Shown: positions 34,701 to 43,119, counted from the first letter of the stretch. The stretch is 64,000 nt of DNA from JALHOM01 sp964444225 (GCA_964444225.1 CAYUFM010000001.1:62001-126000); one strand, 5' to 3'. A program made the numbers and translations. Notes: generated from the sequence alone by a model not told the origin.

Positions 34701-34884
34701 TAACTCTTTTATCTTTTGTCTTTTGAAGAATATCAGCTTTATTAATAGTAGCGTCTACTATGACTACTTCGATATTAGAATAAGTTTGATTTAGTGCGCT
34801 TTTTATAGCTCGCTCAGTGGTTTTTGAGCCTATGTAAACTGGTATGATTATTGATACTTTTGGCAGTAGATTATTTTTTTTCAT
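31756..34884 (-). CDS. triple-domain glycosyltransferase (GT2-like + GT2 + GT4)
   Basis: 1042 residues with three units. Residues 1-240: GT2-like, SIIIPVYIGSKTTERAIKSAL, but the usual DXD is replaced by YEADTYK, so it may be inactive. About 290-520: GT2, VITPVYNRAKLIKEVLDSI, NSDDPV (DD motif) and a WRSHEEGIS acceptor region. About 590-1000: GT4-type GT-B, HVHDMW-like VHDMWIATGDS, HIPFGLNFDIF, RGDGGERKGLHYI and PSTRENFGMMAIEAMACGTVPVV. The C-terminus has a short basic tail. One polypeptide could add two or three sugars in order. It overlaps both neighbours in the operon (14 bp and 29 bp). Confidence 0.92.
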   Translation of the reverse strand: MKKNNLLPKVSIIIPVYIGSKTTERAIKSALNQTYSNIEVVIVDATINKADILQKTKDKRVIYVKNKTDSNPIKTGVKTATGEYISFLYEADTYKPSKISKQMESFKKDKDNKKILYSSYSIKTPHTKGKKTISLNLEKYRLRQELLFYNSLICSSTLFMPKSIAILVADKSGLLNKYYSPYLVCLTAIKEGYKLQFDESNTVVRFTKSEKMHNYELSDEAQDNILHNELTNLLTKKDMERLEGSEYNFLVQTKINTNDRSYKKTHKYLEEEIAKHNTQIIKKINKIKPKIFVITPVYNRAKLIKEVLDSIQDQTMKDFTYLIIDDGSKDNSGRVIAEYIKDKPNWFYFYHDNKGEAETVNFGWSTSNGEYFVQVNSDDPVKENLFAEMCLALDKNKSKVLAYCDFDIIDKKGDVIETTESPDYDFIRDLSEFSCYAASPGAFIRKNAFPEITKLKDGRYLHTNDINMLWNMALKGDFLHVSKNLATWRSHEEGISADRYKAIPEIEEWLGEFFKQDLPKEVMAIKPKCMESVYRYFISLLKGSDAANAEDLIHYYTQKIEVVSSPYINLQVGDNDLIGNKFNGHDLHIFLREKGIDSSHLVWNKESVDDDTYLIAGDKADRFAIRQFVEDNQKKYDLDNLENPLIFDLMYNKLFLDSDIVHLHLMHNGLWDLNVLPTLSRLKPLVLTVHDMWIATGDSLAEKRPDYFHPLPGINNVKMNWIFKKNAIKNSNITFVVASKYMDDAMKEYKLFSEKNIVHIPFGLNFDIFKPIEKNSAKRELGFDETEKLIMFRGDGGERKGLHYIEDVVQNLGEKHNLHFVIVGGNDVPIPEGVKSTWYGWIKDDIFMSKLYSAVDLFLMPSTRENFGMMAIEAMACGTVPVVLDGTALPETVNSPECGVSTPQDKGIYTKTVEELILNTQDLERRSKKGLKYVVKKHSMDTYYQSLQNLYKESIDKFVISDPELDTAFNNIKKYNQTVPKKELMNIHLYNKPKKLGPRIIYQHNRLRSSVKNRGLLSTVRVVNERSRTRIYNYVKKAKKGA

Positions 34885-35935
34885 TATTTTTTAACGCAAA
34901 CCTATGTTTTATTGATGCTATTTTACTTGAGTAGATCCACCTTTTACTATTATATATACTGTCTATTTCAGATTTAGACATTGTTAATTCAGTTTTGATA
35001 TTCTTAATTGTTTTAAACAGTTCCGACTTTTCTAGCTCCGACTTTTCTAGCTCCGACTCTAGTAATCTTATTTTTGACAAACTATTTGCAGCCATTGATA
35101 TAGGGCTGGTTGATTTTAGTAAGCTTTTATACTTTTTATAGTCAATTTTCTTCTCTTTTTTTGGCTTTAAAACTATCATAAATTCTTGAGTATTTTCTTT
35201 TGTCGGAGAAAAAAACTCAATATCAAAATCAAGTAACTCCGCACGATCTAAATCATATAAAAATTTAATAAATTGATAGTCTGAAAATGGCCAAAAATGA
35301 GTATCGTCGGGAAGTTTATTATTACTTACATCTCTGTATGCAGATAAGGCATCTTTAAAACCATTTTTTGGTAAAATATTTGCACTTTTTGTACCGCTCC
35401 AAAAAAAACTAGGCCTATTCTCGTGGACCGCATTATAAACGAAATCAAAAACGCGATTACGAGAATTTCGGTTATCTTTATATACTTCATAAGCATCGAT
35501 AAAAGAAGTGCCATTCCGAAAGTGATCAAAACAATATCTTGCATCAGGATATATGATTATTATTTTACCATCTGGTGATATGACTGACTTAATGTCGGTA
35601 AAAAAATTAATTATATCTGGCATATGCTCAATTACATGAGATAGCACTACTGCATCAAACAAAGGAACTTTCTTAAAAGTATCTTTGTAGGTTCCTTTTA
35701 CTACATAGTCTATGTCTACAATATCTTCTGTGTTAATTTTTATGCCAGTAGATTCAAGGTAGGTATTGGCTGTGTATAGTTTCTTAATATCGTCCGTAGA
35801 ACGAATATCGGCATAGCGTGCTTTTTTAAACCTATCTTTAGTTGCAATAGGACCATTAAGCGGACCAAACTCAAGTATGTGATCCTCTGTTTTTAATAAT
35901 TTGTTCTTAATATAATCTCTATGGCTCATTCTCAT
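34871..35935 (-). CDS. class I SAM methyltransferase with C-terminal coiled coil
   Basis: 354 residues. The Rossmann-like methyltransferase part has ILEFGPLNGPIATKD (motif I region) and FDAVVLSHVIEHMPDIINFFTDIKSVISPDGKIIII, typical of Methyltransf_11/23. From about residue 275 a coiled coil follows with three 5-residue LEKSE repeats, then YNSKRWIYSSKIASIKH, a pattern common at the ends of glycan-modifying enzymes. It may cap or methylate the polymer and set chain length. It begins 1 bp after the 2-epimerase gene. Confidence 0.86.
   Translation of the reverse strand: MRMSHRDYIKNKLLKTEDHILEFGPLNGPIATKDRFKKARYADIRSTDDIKKLYTANTYLESTGIKINTEDIVDIDYVVKGTYKDTFKKVPLFDAVVLSHVIEHMPDIINFFTDIKSVISPDGKIIIIYPDARYCFDHFRNGTSFIDAYEVYKDNRNSRNRVFDFVYNAVHENRPSFFWSGTKSANILPKNGFKDALSAYRDVSNNKLPDDTHFWPFSDYQFIKFLYDLDRAELLDFDIEFFSPTKENTQEFMIVLKPKKEKKIDYKKYKSLLKSTSPISMAANSLSKIRLLESELEKSELEKSELFKTIKNIKTELTMSKSEIDSIYNSKRWIYSSKIASIKHRFALKNNEKK
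35021..35062 (-). repeat. 15-bp tandem repeat in the coiled-coil coding part
   Basis: Two units of 15 bp (35021-35035, 35036-35050; one base different) and a partial third (to 35062). It encodes the repeated LEKSE of the methyltransferase coiled coil, so copy-number change would lengthen the coil without a frameshift. Confidence 0.85.
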
Positions 35936-35936
35936 A

Positions 35937-37037
35937 CTACTTATTCCAGACAGTCCTGTTGATATAGTCCGTGTAGCTCATTATTATACGAACTACCTTT
36001 TGTGCGACATTATCTGAATTATAATCTTCAACAATTTGCATTTGTTTAGAGGTGACTACTTTAATTGAATCCAAAACTGTTTCTTTATTTAGTCCTGTCA
36101 TAATAAGTGTTCCTTCATCCATACCCTCAGGTCGCTCATGCGCCTGACGAACGGTGATAGCAGGAAACCCTAGTAATGAAGATTCTTCAGTAATTGTGCC
36201 GCTGTCAGAAATTACACAAAATGCATTTTTTTGAAGTTTAATATAGTCAGCAAAACCAGCTGGTTTCATTGAGTGCACTAATTCGTGGAATTTTGTTCCT
36301 TTTGCATCGATTAGTTTTTGAGTTCTCGGATGAACTGAGAATATTACCGGCATTTTATACGTATCACAAATTGCGTTCACAGACTCAACCAAGTCAGCAA
36401 AGTTCTTCTCGCTGTCTACATTTTCCTCACGATGGGCGCTAAGTAGAAAATACTTCTTTTCATGCAAGTTGAGTTCATTCAAAACATCGCTCAAATCAAT
36501 AGATTTTTTATTTATTGCCAAAACCTCTTTCATGCTAGAGCCAACCTTAATAATTGTCTCAGGTCTAATACCCTCTGCCATAAGGTATCGACGGGCATGT
36601 TCTGTGATAGTCATATTTATATCACTCAAATGATCTACTATTTTTCGATTTAGTTCTTCTGGTACACGTTGGTCAAAACACCTATTGCCAGCCTCCATAT
36701 GAAATACTGGAATTTTATTCCTTTTAGCTGAAATTACAGCTAAGCAAGAATTGGTGTCTCCATATACCAAGAGGGCATCTGGCTTATGTTCTTTAAACAA
36801 TTTGTCTGTTTTGATAATGACGTTTCCTATAGTTTCGGCAGCATCTTTTCCTGCAGCCTCTATAAAGATATCGGGCCTTCTGACACCCATACCATCAAAA
36901 AAGATCTCGTTTAACTCATAATCATAGTTTTGGCCAGTATGGACAAGAATATGTTCAGTATATTTATCAAGCTCCGGAATCACTGCCGCAAGCTTAATAA
37001 TCTCTGGCCTAGTGCCAACTATTGTCATTACCTTCAT
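35937..37037 (-). CDS. wecB: UDP-N-acetylglucosamine 2-epimerase-like protein (WecB/CapG-like)
   Basis: 366 residues. GTRPEIIKLAAVIPEL at the start, GDTNSCLA, HMEAGNRCFDQRVPEELNRKIVDHLSD, and SDSGTITEESS are family motifs of non-hydrolysing UDP-GlcNAc 2-epimerases. Next to a 4,6-dehydratase and a reductase it may instead act on the 6-deoxy product (as CapG/WbjD/WbvD do). The start overlaps the preceding gene by 4 bp. It is part of the six-gene minus-strand operon from 38886. Confidence 0.93.
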   Translation of the reverse strand: MKVMTIVGTRPEIIKLAAVIPELDKYTEHILVHTGQNYDYELNEIFFDGMGVRRPDIFIEAAGKDAAETIGNVIIKTDKLFKEHKPDALLVYGDTNSCLAVISAKRNKIPVFHMEAGNRCFDQRVPEELNRKIVDHLSDINMTITEHARRYLMAEGIRPETIIKVGSSMKEVLAINKKSIDLSDVLNELNLHEKKYFLLSAHREENVDSEKNFADLVESVNAICDTYKMPVIFSVHPRTQKLIDAKGTKFHELVHSMKPAGFADYIKLQKNAFCVISDSGTITEESSLLGFPAITVRQAHERPEGMDEGTLIMTGLNKETVLDSIKVVTSKQMQIVEDYNSDNVAQKVVRIIMSYTDYINRTVWNK

Positions 37038-37888
37038 TTTGTTACCCTTTGACTTTCATCGTATAAAGATTCATGTTCTGTGACCCACTTGGCCATCTCT
37101 TCAACCATCACATCATAGCTTGGGACCTCAAAATCGAAATCTGTAGTCTTTGCCAGACTTTTGTCGCTAACGTAATCGCTCGCTGGGTGAATAATTATAT
37201 CCTTATTAAAATGTTTCTTAAATAAAGTGATGAGGTTAAATTTATCAATTTTCTCTCCGTTAACCACATGCCTTAAGCCCGTTAAGTTATTAGCGATCGC
37301 CTTTTCCATAGCCTTCGCTAGCTCGATAGTTGTAACACCTGTCCATATTGCCTTTTCAAATCCGTTTACGTCGCCTTTTTGGTTCATGAACCACTGGAAT
37401 AAGCCAATACCGCTCCGGTTCTTGTCGGGGCCAACGATAGAGGTGCGTAGTGTTAGACTTGAATCGTCGTCGATTTCTCCTAGAGCCTTCGATCGGCCAT
37501 AAAAATCAGTGGCGGTCCTAAAACTATTCTCCGTGTACTCTCCTGATGCCTTCCCGTCAAAAACACAGTCAGTTGAGATATGAATAAATTTAATTCCTCT
37601 ACTTACGCATAGCCCACTAACGTAGTGAGGTAAGTAGCTATTTACTATAACTGCAAGTGGCTTATTGTCTTCAGCAACTTTATTTAGGATCCCAATACAG
37701 TTAATAACTACATCTGGCTTAAAGTCATCAATGAAAGTCTCTGCGTCACTAATACCAGTACTCGCATCAAAGCAATAATCCTCAGAATTAGTACGGGAAG
37801 TACCTTTTACTTCATGACCTTGTTCTTGAAAATATAGCTTGGTCACATGACCAAGCATTCCCTCGGAGCCAAGTACTAATATTTTCAC
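37034..37888 (-). CDS. RmlD-like NAD(P)H-dependent sugar-nucleotide reductase
   Basis: 284 residues, extended SDR fold. KILVLGSEGMLGHVTKLYF is the GxxGxxG Rossmann loop; HISTDCVFDGKASGEYTENSF and the YGRSKALGE catalytic Tyr/Lys pair follow. This is the RmlD (dTDP-4-dehydrorhamnose reductase) type rather than the longer CapF. Between a UDP-GlcNAc 4,6-dehydratase and a 2-epimerase it probably reduces the 4-keto intermediate, giving a 2-acetamido-2,6-dideoxy-L-hexose. ATGA overlaps at both ends indicate translational coupling. Confidence 0.88.
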   Translation of the reverse strand: MKILVLGSEGMLGHVTKLYFQEQGHEVKGTSRTNSEDYCFDASTGISDAETFIDDFKPDVVINCIGILNKVAEDNKPLAVIVNSYLPHYVSGLCVSRGIKFIHISTDCVFDGKASGEYTENSFRTATDFYGRSKALGEIDDDSSLTLRTSIVGPDKNRSGIGLFQWFMNQKGDVNGFEKAIWTGVTTIELAKAMEKAIANNLTGLRHVVNGEKIDKFNLITLFKKHFNKDIIIHPASDYVSDKSLAKTTDFDFEVPSYDVMVEEMAKWVTEHESLYDESQRVTK

Positions 37889-38886
37889 TCTTCGATCTCA
37901 CCCATTTTCTTCAAGAGTTTAATTACACCATCCACATCAAGACGCTCTGTGGCATCAGAGCTGTAGGATTTATATTCTACTACTTCGCCATCTCCCTCTG
38001 GGTAAAACTTATTGTAGTTCATGTCACGGTTATCCATAGGAATTCGGAAAAAATCGCCCATATCTTCGCTATTAGATACTTCCTCGCTAGTTACCAATAC
38101 TTCATGCGCTTTTTCGCCATGCCTTGTGCCAATAATCTCAGTTATGGCGTTAGATTTCTTATACTTTTTAACTGCTTCAGCTAACGTCTCTATTGTCGCA
38201 GCCGGTGCTTTTTGTATAAATAAATCGCCTTGATTACCGTGTGTGAACGCGAAGATTACTAAGTCTACAGCGTCTGTTAATGTCATCATGAACCGCGTCA
38301 TGTTCGGGTCGGTTATAGTAAGTGGTTTCTTTTCAGAAATGAGTTTATAGAACAAAGGTATGACTGAACCACGCGACCCCATAACGTTACCGTACCTGGT
38401 CAAGCAAATTGTTGTATTAGCGCCTTCTCCAAGTTGTCGAGCCTTGGCAATTATAATTTTTTCCATCATTGCCTTGCTTGTGCCCATAGCATTGATTGGA
38501 TAAGCCGCTTTGTCGGTGCTTAAGCAAATAATTTTTTTTACATTATGGTTTATTGCTGAAGTCAGCACGTTATCTGTGCCAATAATGTTAGTTTTTACAG
38601 CCTCTAGTGGAAAAAACTCACATGAAGGCACTTGTTTAAGGGCAGCCGCATGGAAAATATAATCAACACCATTCATGACTGCATCTAAACTACCTGGGTC
38701 TCTTACGTCACCAATATAAAATCTAAGTTTTGGGTTGTTATACTTTTTCCGCATGTCATCCTGTTTCTTCTCATCACGCGAAAAGATTCTGATTTCACTT
38801 ACGTCAGTATGCAAAAACCCTTTGAGCACTTCGTTGCCAAATGAGCCTGTTCCACCAGTAATAAGCAATACTTTGCCTTTAAACAT
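37885..38886 (-). CDS. UDP-N-acetylglucosamine 4,6-dehydratase (CapE/FnlA-like)
   Basis: 333 residues. TGGTGSFGNEVLKGFL at the N-terminus, IGDVRDPGSL, FHAAALKQVPSCEFFPLEAVKTN (the HAAALKQVP block of the UDP-GlcNAc dehydratases), and MGTSKAMMEKI with a Met replacing the usual Tyr of YxxxK, as in CapE/FlaA1-type enzymes. The longer C-terminal part matches the 5-epimerising members. It starts the path from UDP-GlcNAc to a 6-deoxy-L-HexNAc. AAGGAG lies 4 nt before the ATG and a good promoter lies upstream, so it is first in the operon. Confidence 0.92.
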   Translation of the reverse strand: MFKGKVLLITGGTGSFGNEVLKGFLHTDVSEIRIFSRDEKKQDDMRKKYNNPKLRFYIGDVRDPGSLDAVMNGVDYIFHAAALKQVPSCEFFPLEAVKTNIIGTDNVLTSAINHNVKKIICLSTDKAAYPINAMGTSKAMMEKIIIAKARQLGEGANTTICLTRYGNVMGSRGSVIPLFYKLISEKKPLTITDPNMTRFMMTLTDAVDLVIFAFTHGNQGDLFIQKAPAATIETLAEAVKKYKKSNAITEIIGTRHGEKAHEVLVTSEEVSNSEDMGDFFRIPMDNRDMNYNKFYPEGDGEVVEYKSYSSDATERLDVDGVIKLLKKMGEIEE

Positions 38887-38915
38887 AGGTCTCCTTACCT
38901 TTATCTACTAATACT

Positions 38916-38944
38916 AGATTAGCAGATTAGGAGCAGGAGGCCAA
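38916..38944 (-). promoter_or_regulatory. promoter of the 38886-30624 sugar operon
   Basis: On the minus strand TTGGCC (38939-38944), 17-nt spacer, TGC then TAATCT (38916-38921). The leader is about 25 nt and contains AAGGAG. Confidence 0.55.
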
Positions 38945-38954
38945 TAATAACGAA

Positions 38955-39809
38955 TTACCGGTTGTTGTCTCGTGCTTTTTCAGGCTGTAGAGTAACGTGA
39001 TAGACGCCAGCTTCGAGATCAGCCAAGCCTTTGACTTCCGCTGCAATGGACTTACTAAACCCTTCAGTTTGTTCGGCAGCGTCAAGATATGTGCCATAGT
39101 GATCATTGGCAGCGCGCATTACTGCTTCTGAAGCGACGAAGTTAACCATGACCTTGCGGTCCCTAAATTTCTGAAGATCTGCCTTGAACTTTGCGTCCTC
39201 TTCGGCGTCAGCGTACCTTACGACTGTCTCAAGATTATTGAACATGGCTTCCATACGCGGAAAATGCCACTCATTACCAACGACCACCAATTTTGCCCAT
39301 TCGTGACTGTTAGATTCTCTGACCATCTCAATCAGTTGAGTTATAGTACTAAACGATCTCTCCTCACGCAGGATCCTTTCAGAATCTATACCGCGATCCA
39401 CCAACTCTTTCTCTACTACGGAAGCCATTGTTGGCTCAGTAGCATCGAAACGATTGAAGCTATTAGTTACAATTGGCAGATGAGGGAAGACTTCTGCAAT
39501 TTCGGCTGTGGCGATAACCCTTGTCCTGCTTCCTGTTACAAGCCCATGTTCACTTAGATCCGAGTAGGCAAGAGTTCGAAATCCTGTTTCGGCGCTATCA
39601 TGTTGTTTAATTCCACCGCTGAAAGAGAAAATAACGTCTGGAGCCCCATCCAAACCGGCTTCTACAATACCTCGTATTCGTCCAGCTTTGTCATCGTCAA
39701 CTAACTCAGGTTTCTGGGGCTGAGTATCACTACCCGCGATCGGCACCACCACACCATCCGGTTCTTGGTCTTGTGGTGTTTCAAAAAAGGTAGGGTTCTG
39801 TTGTTCCAT
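38955..39809 (-). CDS. DUF218 (YdcF/SanA-like) protein
   Basis: About 284 residues from the ATG at 39809; a longer frame from 39845 would include the promoter, so I shorten it. A Pro/Asp-rich N-terminus is followed by the DUF218 core: PDVIFSFSGGIKQ, SFSTITQLIEM and KLVVVGNEWHFPRM, the S-x(2)-G, T-x(2)-N/Q and H-F/P-R blocks of this family. Such proteins (YdcF, ElyC, SanA) affect envelope integrity and lipid-carrier glycan traffic, but the activity is not established. It is monocistronic and cytosolic as read, with no clear membrane helix. Confidence 0.78.
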   Translation of the reverse strand: MEQQNPTFFETPQDQEPDGVVVPIAGSDTQPQKPELVDDDKAGRIRGIVEAGLDGAPDVIFSFSGGIKQHDSAETGFRTLAYSDLSEHGLVTGSRTRVIATAEIAEVFPHLPIVTNSFNRFDATEPTMASVVEKELVDRGIDSERILREERSFSTITQLIEMVRESNSHEWAKLVVVGNEWHFPRMEAMFNNLETVVRYADAEEDAKFKADLQKFRDRKVMVNFVASEAVMRAANDHYGTYLDAAEQTEGFSKSIAAEVKGLADLEAGVYHVTLQPEKARDNNR

Positions 39810-39816
39810 AATTACT

Positions 39817-39845
39817 ATTATAGCAGTTAATTTATAATTATGCAA
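39817..39845 (-). promoter_or_regulatory. strong leaderless promoter of the DUF218 gene
   Basis: On the minus strand TTGCAT (39840-39845), 17-nt spacer, TGC-TATAAT (39817-39822), then 7 nt to the ATG at 39809. Confidence 0.75.
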
Positions 39846-39952
39846 GTACTTTACTTATATCTTACACTTATTCCTTGCTGATTTTAAGTCGACCACAAGG
39901 CTTGAACACTCACTATGTGTCAATTACTTGGAATGAGCACCTTTTCTCTAGA

Positions 39953-41116
39953 TTATACACTTCCTTGTTTGTATACATACTTCAGTCTATGGCCACCACC
40001 GACGTTAGGGTTTGCGTCATCAATAATTTTAAAAGAAAGAGCCTTTTCGTTAAGATCCAACGGTTTACCGCCAGCCCCTAGAATAGCAGTATTTATTGTA
40101 TATTTCCCGGGCCCCAGGTCTAGCGTAATTGAATGTTTTATTTTTGTGCCCTTAAGATCTAGTCCTTTTGTATTACTTCCAAAAACGTACCTTCCATCAC
40201 TATCAATAATCGCAACTCCTATATAGGTATTTTTACTTATAGGTTTTTGTAACCACAGCTCCAGGACAAGTTCTTCGGATGGCTTATAAATTCTTTTATT
40301 ATTTTTCGACTTTATTTGAATTAACGAAGATTTCTTACTTTTCTTATGTTTATTGGTCTCTTGTATCGGATCTTTTTCGGCCTTTATATTTATATCTGAA
40401 TAGAGTTTTGCGGCCTGTTCTACATCACCGATATATTTAATTCCTTCTTTATCAATCAACATCGCTCGTGTACATAGATTTTTTACACTTTCCATGTCAT
40501 GGGTAACTAATACAACTGTTTGAAAATTTTCTTTATATTCTTCAAAAATCCTCAAGCATTTTTGTTGAAACGCTTCATCGCCTACCGCCAGCACTTCATC
40601 AAATATAAGAATGTCGTTTTTTGCCTTGATAGCAATTGAAAAGGCTAAACGTACCTGCATTCCTGAAGAATAATTTTTCAGTTTTTGATCCATGAATTTC
40701 TCTAGTTCTGCAAAGCTTACAATGTCATCATATATATCATCCATCTCACTTTTTGAAAAACCAAGTAGTGCACCATTTAAATACACATTGTCTCGACCTG
40801 TAAGCTCATGGTTAAAGCCAACCCCTAATTCTATAAATGGGGTGAGTCTTCCGTTGACAGATATAGAGCCACTATCAGGAGAATAAACACCTGCTAAAAG
40901 TTTTAAAAGAGTACTCTTGCCACTTCCATTCCGCCCCACTATTCCAAAAAATTCACCTTTTTGTATATCAAATGATATGTCATTTAAAACATTTTGTTTT
41001 TCATACTTTATTCCCCTTCCGAGCATGTTTACAAACATGCTTTTAAGCGAACCGTGTTTTTCGTGTGGCAATCTGAAAGACTTACTAAGATTTTTTACTT
41101 CGATTATTGGATCCAA
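39953..41116 (-). CDS. polysaccharide ABC exporter, ATP-binding subunit with Wzt-like C-terminus
   Basis: 387 residues. ABC ATPase of the O-antigen/teichoic-acid export type: Walker A GRNGSGKSTLL, signature YSSGMQVRLAF, Walker B ILIFDEV, H-switch VTHDM, and FFGIVGRNGSGK preceded by FDIQKGE. Residues about 255-387 form a beta-rich extension with SDGRYVFGSNTKG and GPGKYTINTAILG, like the carbohydrate-binding Wzt C-terminal domain that recognises the finished, capped polymer. It follows the permease gene by 2 bp and both are in one operon. Confidence 0.92.
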   Translation of the reverse strand: MDPIIEVKNLSKSFRLPHEKHGSLKSMFVNMLGRGIKYEKQNVLNDISFDIQKGEFFGIVGRNGSGKSTLLKLLAGVYSPDSGSISVNGRLTPFIELGVGFNHELTGRDNVYLNGALLGFSKSEMDDIYDDIVSFAELEKFMDQKLKNYSSGMQVRLAFSIAIKAKNDILIFDEVLAVGDEAFQQKCLRIFEEYKENFQTVVLVTHDMESVKNLCTRAMLIDKEGIKYIGDVEQAAKLYSDINIKAEKDPIQETNKHKKSKKSSLIQIKSKNNKRIYKPSEELVLELWLQKPISKNTYIGVAIIDSDGRYVFGSNTKGLDLKGTKIKHSITLDLGPGKYTINTAILGAGGKPLDLNEKALSFKIIDDANPNVGGGHRLKYVYKQGSV

Positions 41117-41118
41117 CT

Positions 41119-41931
41119 CTATATATCCTCCGCAAAATTTTTAGCATTTTTTCTAAAATACAGCAAACCTAAATACAGGACCACCAAGCAAATACTAATT
41201 GTAATTAATCTAGCAAAACTATTTCCAAAAACATTACTTATTGTATCGGTTTCGTGAGTGATAAGGGTGTAACGGGCATCTTGAATAATTTGCGCTAAAG
41301 GATTTAGAAGTAATAATTTTTGATATAAATCATTGCTTATTATAGATACAGGGTAGAGTACTGGGGTTAAATAAAATAAACCCTGGAGTGCCACGTCCCA
41401 TATATGTCCAATATCTCTGTATTTAACATAGGCTGTTGCAAGCATGAGGGATATACCTAAAGATAAAATATAAAACTGCAATAAAACAAAAGGAAAAAGT
41501 AAGCTACTCATTAATAAGTCTGCGTTATTTATTATCATAAAAACAACGACAACTACCAGGTTAATAGCAAGATTTATTAACGCTGTTATGCTGGCAGAAA
41601 ATACCACTATCCAGCGTGGAATTCTTATTTTGCTTATTAAATCACCCCTACTAACAATTGAGTTTAAACTCAAAGAGGTCATTTCTGAAAAGAAATTAAA
41701 CATTATTATTCCCAGCAGTAAGTAGATTGGAAAATTGGGTATATCGCTTCCAATTTTTAAAAAGTTTACAAAGACGGTATAAAGAATAATGAATAGGAAT
41801 AAAGGCTTCAATAGAGTCCAGAGGTATCCTAAAAATGAACCTTGATATCTGAGTTTAAAATCAGTGACGACTAGTTGTCTTAATAATATCAAAGAGTAAC
41901 GAAAATTCGTGTTAGTCTTTTTTATTCTCAT
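41119..41931 (-). CDS. polysaccharide ABC exporter, permease subunit (Wzm/TagG-like)
   Basis: 270 residues with six predicted helices (SYSLILLRQLVVTDFKLRYQGSFLGYLWTLLKP at the N-terminal amphipathic start, LFLFIILYTVFVNF, IYLLLGIIMFNFFSEMTSL, and later helices). The RYQGSFLGYLW motif is characteristic of ABC-2 polysaccharide exporters. It flips the undecaprenyl-linked polymer outward. The start at 41931 follows an AT-rich region; the divergent GT4 at 41992 is 60 bp away, with its own TACAAT at 41979-41984. Confidence 0.92.
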   Translation of the reverse strand: MRIKKTNTNFRYSLILLRQLVVTDFKLRYQGSFLGYLWTLLKPLFLFIILYTVFVNFLKIGSDIPNFPIYLLLGIIMFNFFSEMTSLSLNSIVSRGDLISKIRIPRWIVVFSASITALINLAINLVVVVVFMIINNADLLMSSLLFPFVLLQFYILSLGISLMLATAYVKYRDIGHIWDVALQGLFYLTPVLYPVSIISNDLYQKLLLLNPLAQIIQDARYTLITHETDTISNVFGNSFARLITISICLVVLYLGLLYFRKNAKNFAEDI

Positions 41932-41991
41932 GCGTACTTTATTCTACCATTTTCTTGTTGTTTTGTTATAACTAGCCATACAATTAGTAAT

Positions 41992-43119
41992 ATGAAGAAA
42001 ATTATTTTCATTAGAAATGCTTATTCTTTTGACTTTGGTGGTGGAGAGAGAGTCCCTGTAAGTATTGCAAATGAAGTTTCTAAATATGATTTTGAACCAA
42101 TTATCATTTCAAAAAACCCTAAACTTTTAGATTTCGCCAAAAACAGCCGGGTTAAAACAATAAAGGGTGTATGGTGGAGTCAACAAGATTGGAGTGGTTA
42201 TAAAATTATTTTTACGCCAATATACTTTTCTTGGTTATTTTTTGTTTTTTTATGGTATGTATTAATTTTTTTAAAAAATAATCCAAAAATAGTACATGTT
42301 CAGAGTAAAGACGATTTTATCGCAGCTACCTTAGCGGGCAAACTTTTAGGCAAAAAAGTCATCTGGTCTGATCACGCAGACTTAAAGCATATATATAAAA
42401 ATTATCAGATATGGTACAAAAATCCAGTTGGTAAGCTTATATACCTAGTAAGTCTACTAGCAAACCATATAATCATAACCAGCAAGAGCGAAAAACAACT
42501 TATAGAAGATTCATTAGGCAAAAAGCTCGCTAAAAACTATGTGGTTATATACTTAGGAGTTGTCGACACAGAGCAGCACCAACCAAAGCGCAAAATATCA
42601 AATAAGGTAACAATCGTCGCAACTTCTCGTTTGGTTAAAGATAAGGGTATTGGTGAATTAATTGATGCGTTCAGCGAAGCAAAGATACCTAATTCAACTC
42701 TTAAAATATGCGGAGATGGAAGGGATTCTAAGTTTTTTGAAACAAAGGCTAAAAATGCAGAAAATATTAAATTCTTAGGTCATATTAAAGATGTTGTTTA
42801 TGAGCTTAATAAAGCAGATATTTATATACATCCTACTTATCATGAAAGTTTTGGAGTCTCTTTGGTTGAAGCAGAGATGTGCGGTCTTCCTATAATTGCA
42901 AGCGATGTTGGCAGTATACCGGAGATAGTTAAAGACAAGAAAAATGGGATATTAGTTCCAGTAAAAGACGTGACTGGCCTAGTTCAAGCAATACAGAAAT
43001 TAGTTAACTTCCCTGAACTGCGAGTTAAAATGGGCAATGAGGGTCGTCAATTATTCCTCGATAAATTTCAATTAGACAAAATAGTAAAAGAAAAATACCT
43101 ACCTATTTATGAAAAATAA
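41992..43119 (+). CDS. GT4-family glycosyltransferase
   Basis: 375 residues, GT-B fold. N-terminal RNAYSFDFGGGERVPVSIANEV (acceptor domain), then VHVQSKDDF; C-terminal ATSRLVKDKGIGELIDAF, ICGDGRDS, and HPTYHESFGVSLVEAEMCGLPIIASDVGSIPE with the EX7E donor motif. It should transfer a retaining-linkage sugar. TACAAT at 41979-41984 ends 7 nt before the ATG (leaderless). The next GT4 starts inside its last codons (11-bp overlap), so the pair is coupled. Confidence 0.93.
   Translation: MKKIIFIRNAYSFDFGGGERVPVSIANEVSKYDFEPIIISKNPKLLDFAKNSRVKTIKGVWWSQQDWSGYKIIFTPIYFSWLFFVFLWYVLIFLKNNPKIVHVQSKDDFIAATLAGKLLGKKVIWSDHADLKHIYKNYQIWYKNPVGKLIYLVSLLANHIIITSKSEKQLIEDSLGKKLAKNYVVIYLGVVDTEQHQPKRKISNKVTIVATSRLVKDKGIGELIDAFSEAKIPNSTLKICGDGRDSKFFETKAKNAENIKFLGHIKDVVYELNKADIYIHPTYHESFGVSLVEAEMCGLPIIASDVGSIPEIVKDKKNGILVPVKDVTGLVQAIQKLVNFPELRVKMGNEGRQLFLDKFQLDKIVKEKYLPIYEK

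Noticed and set aside
39810..39845. Extended start of the DUF218 gene
   Set aside because: The extra codons are the -35/-10 region itself.
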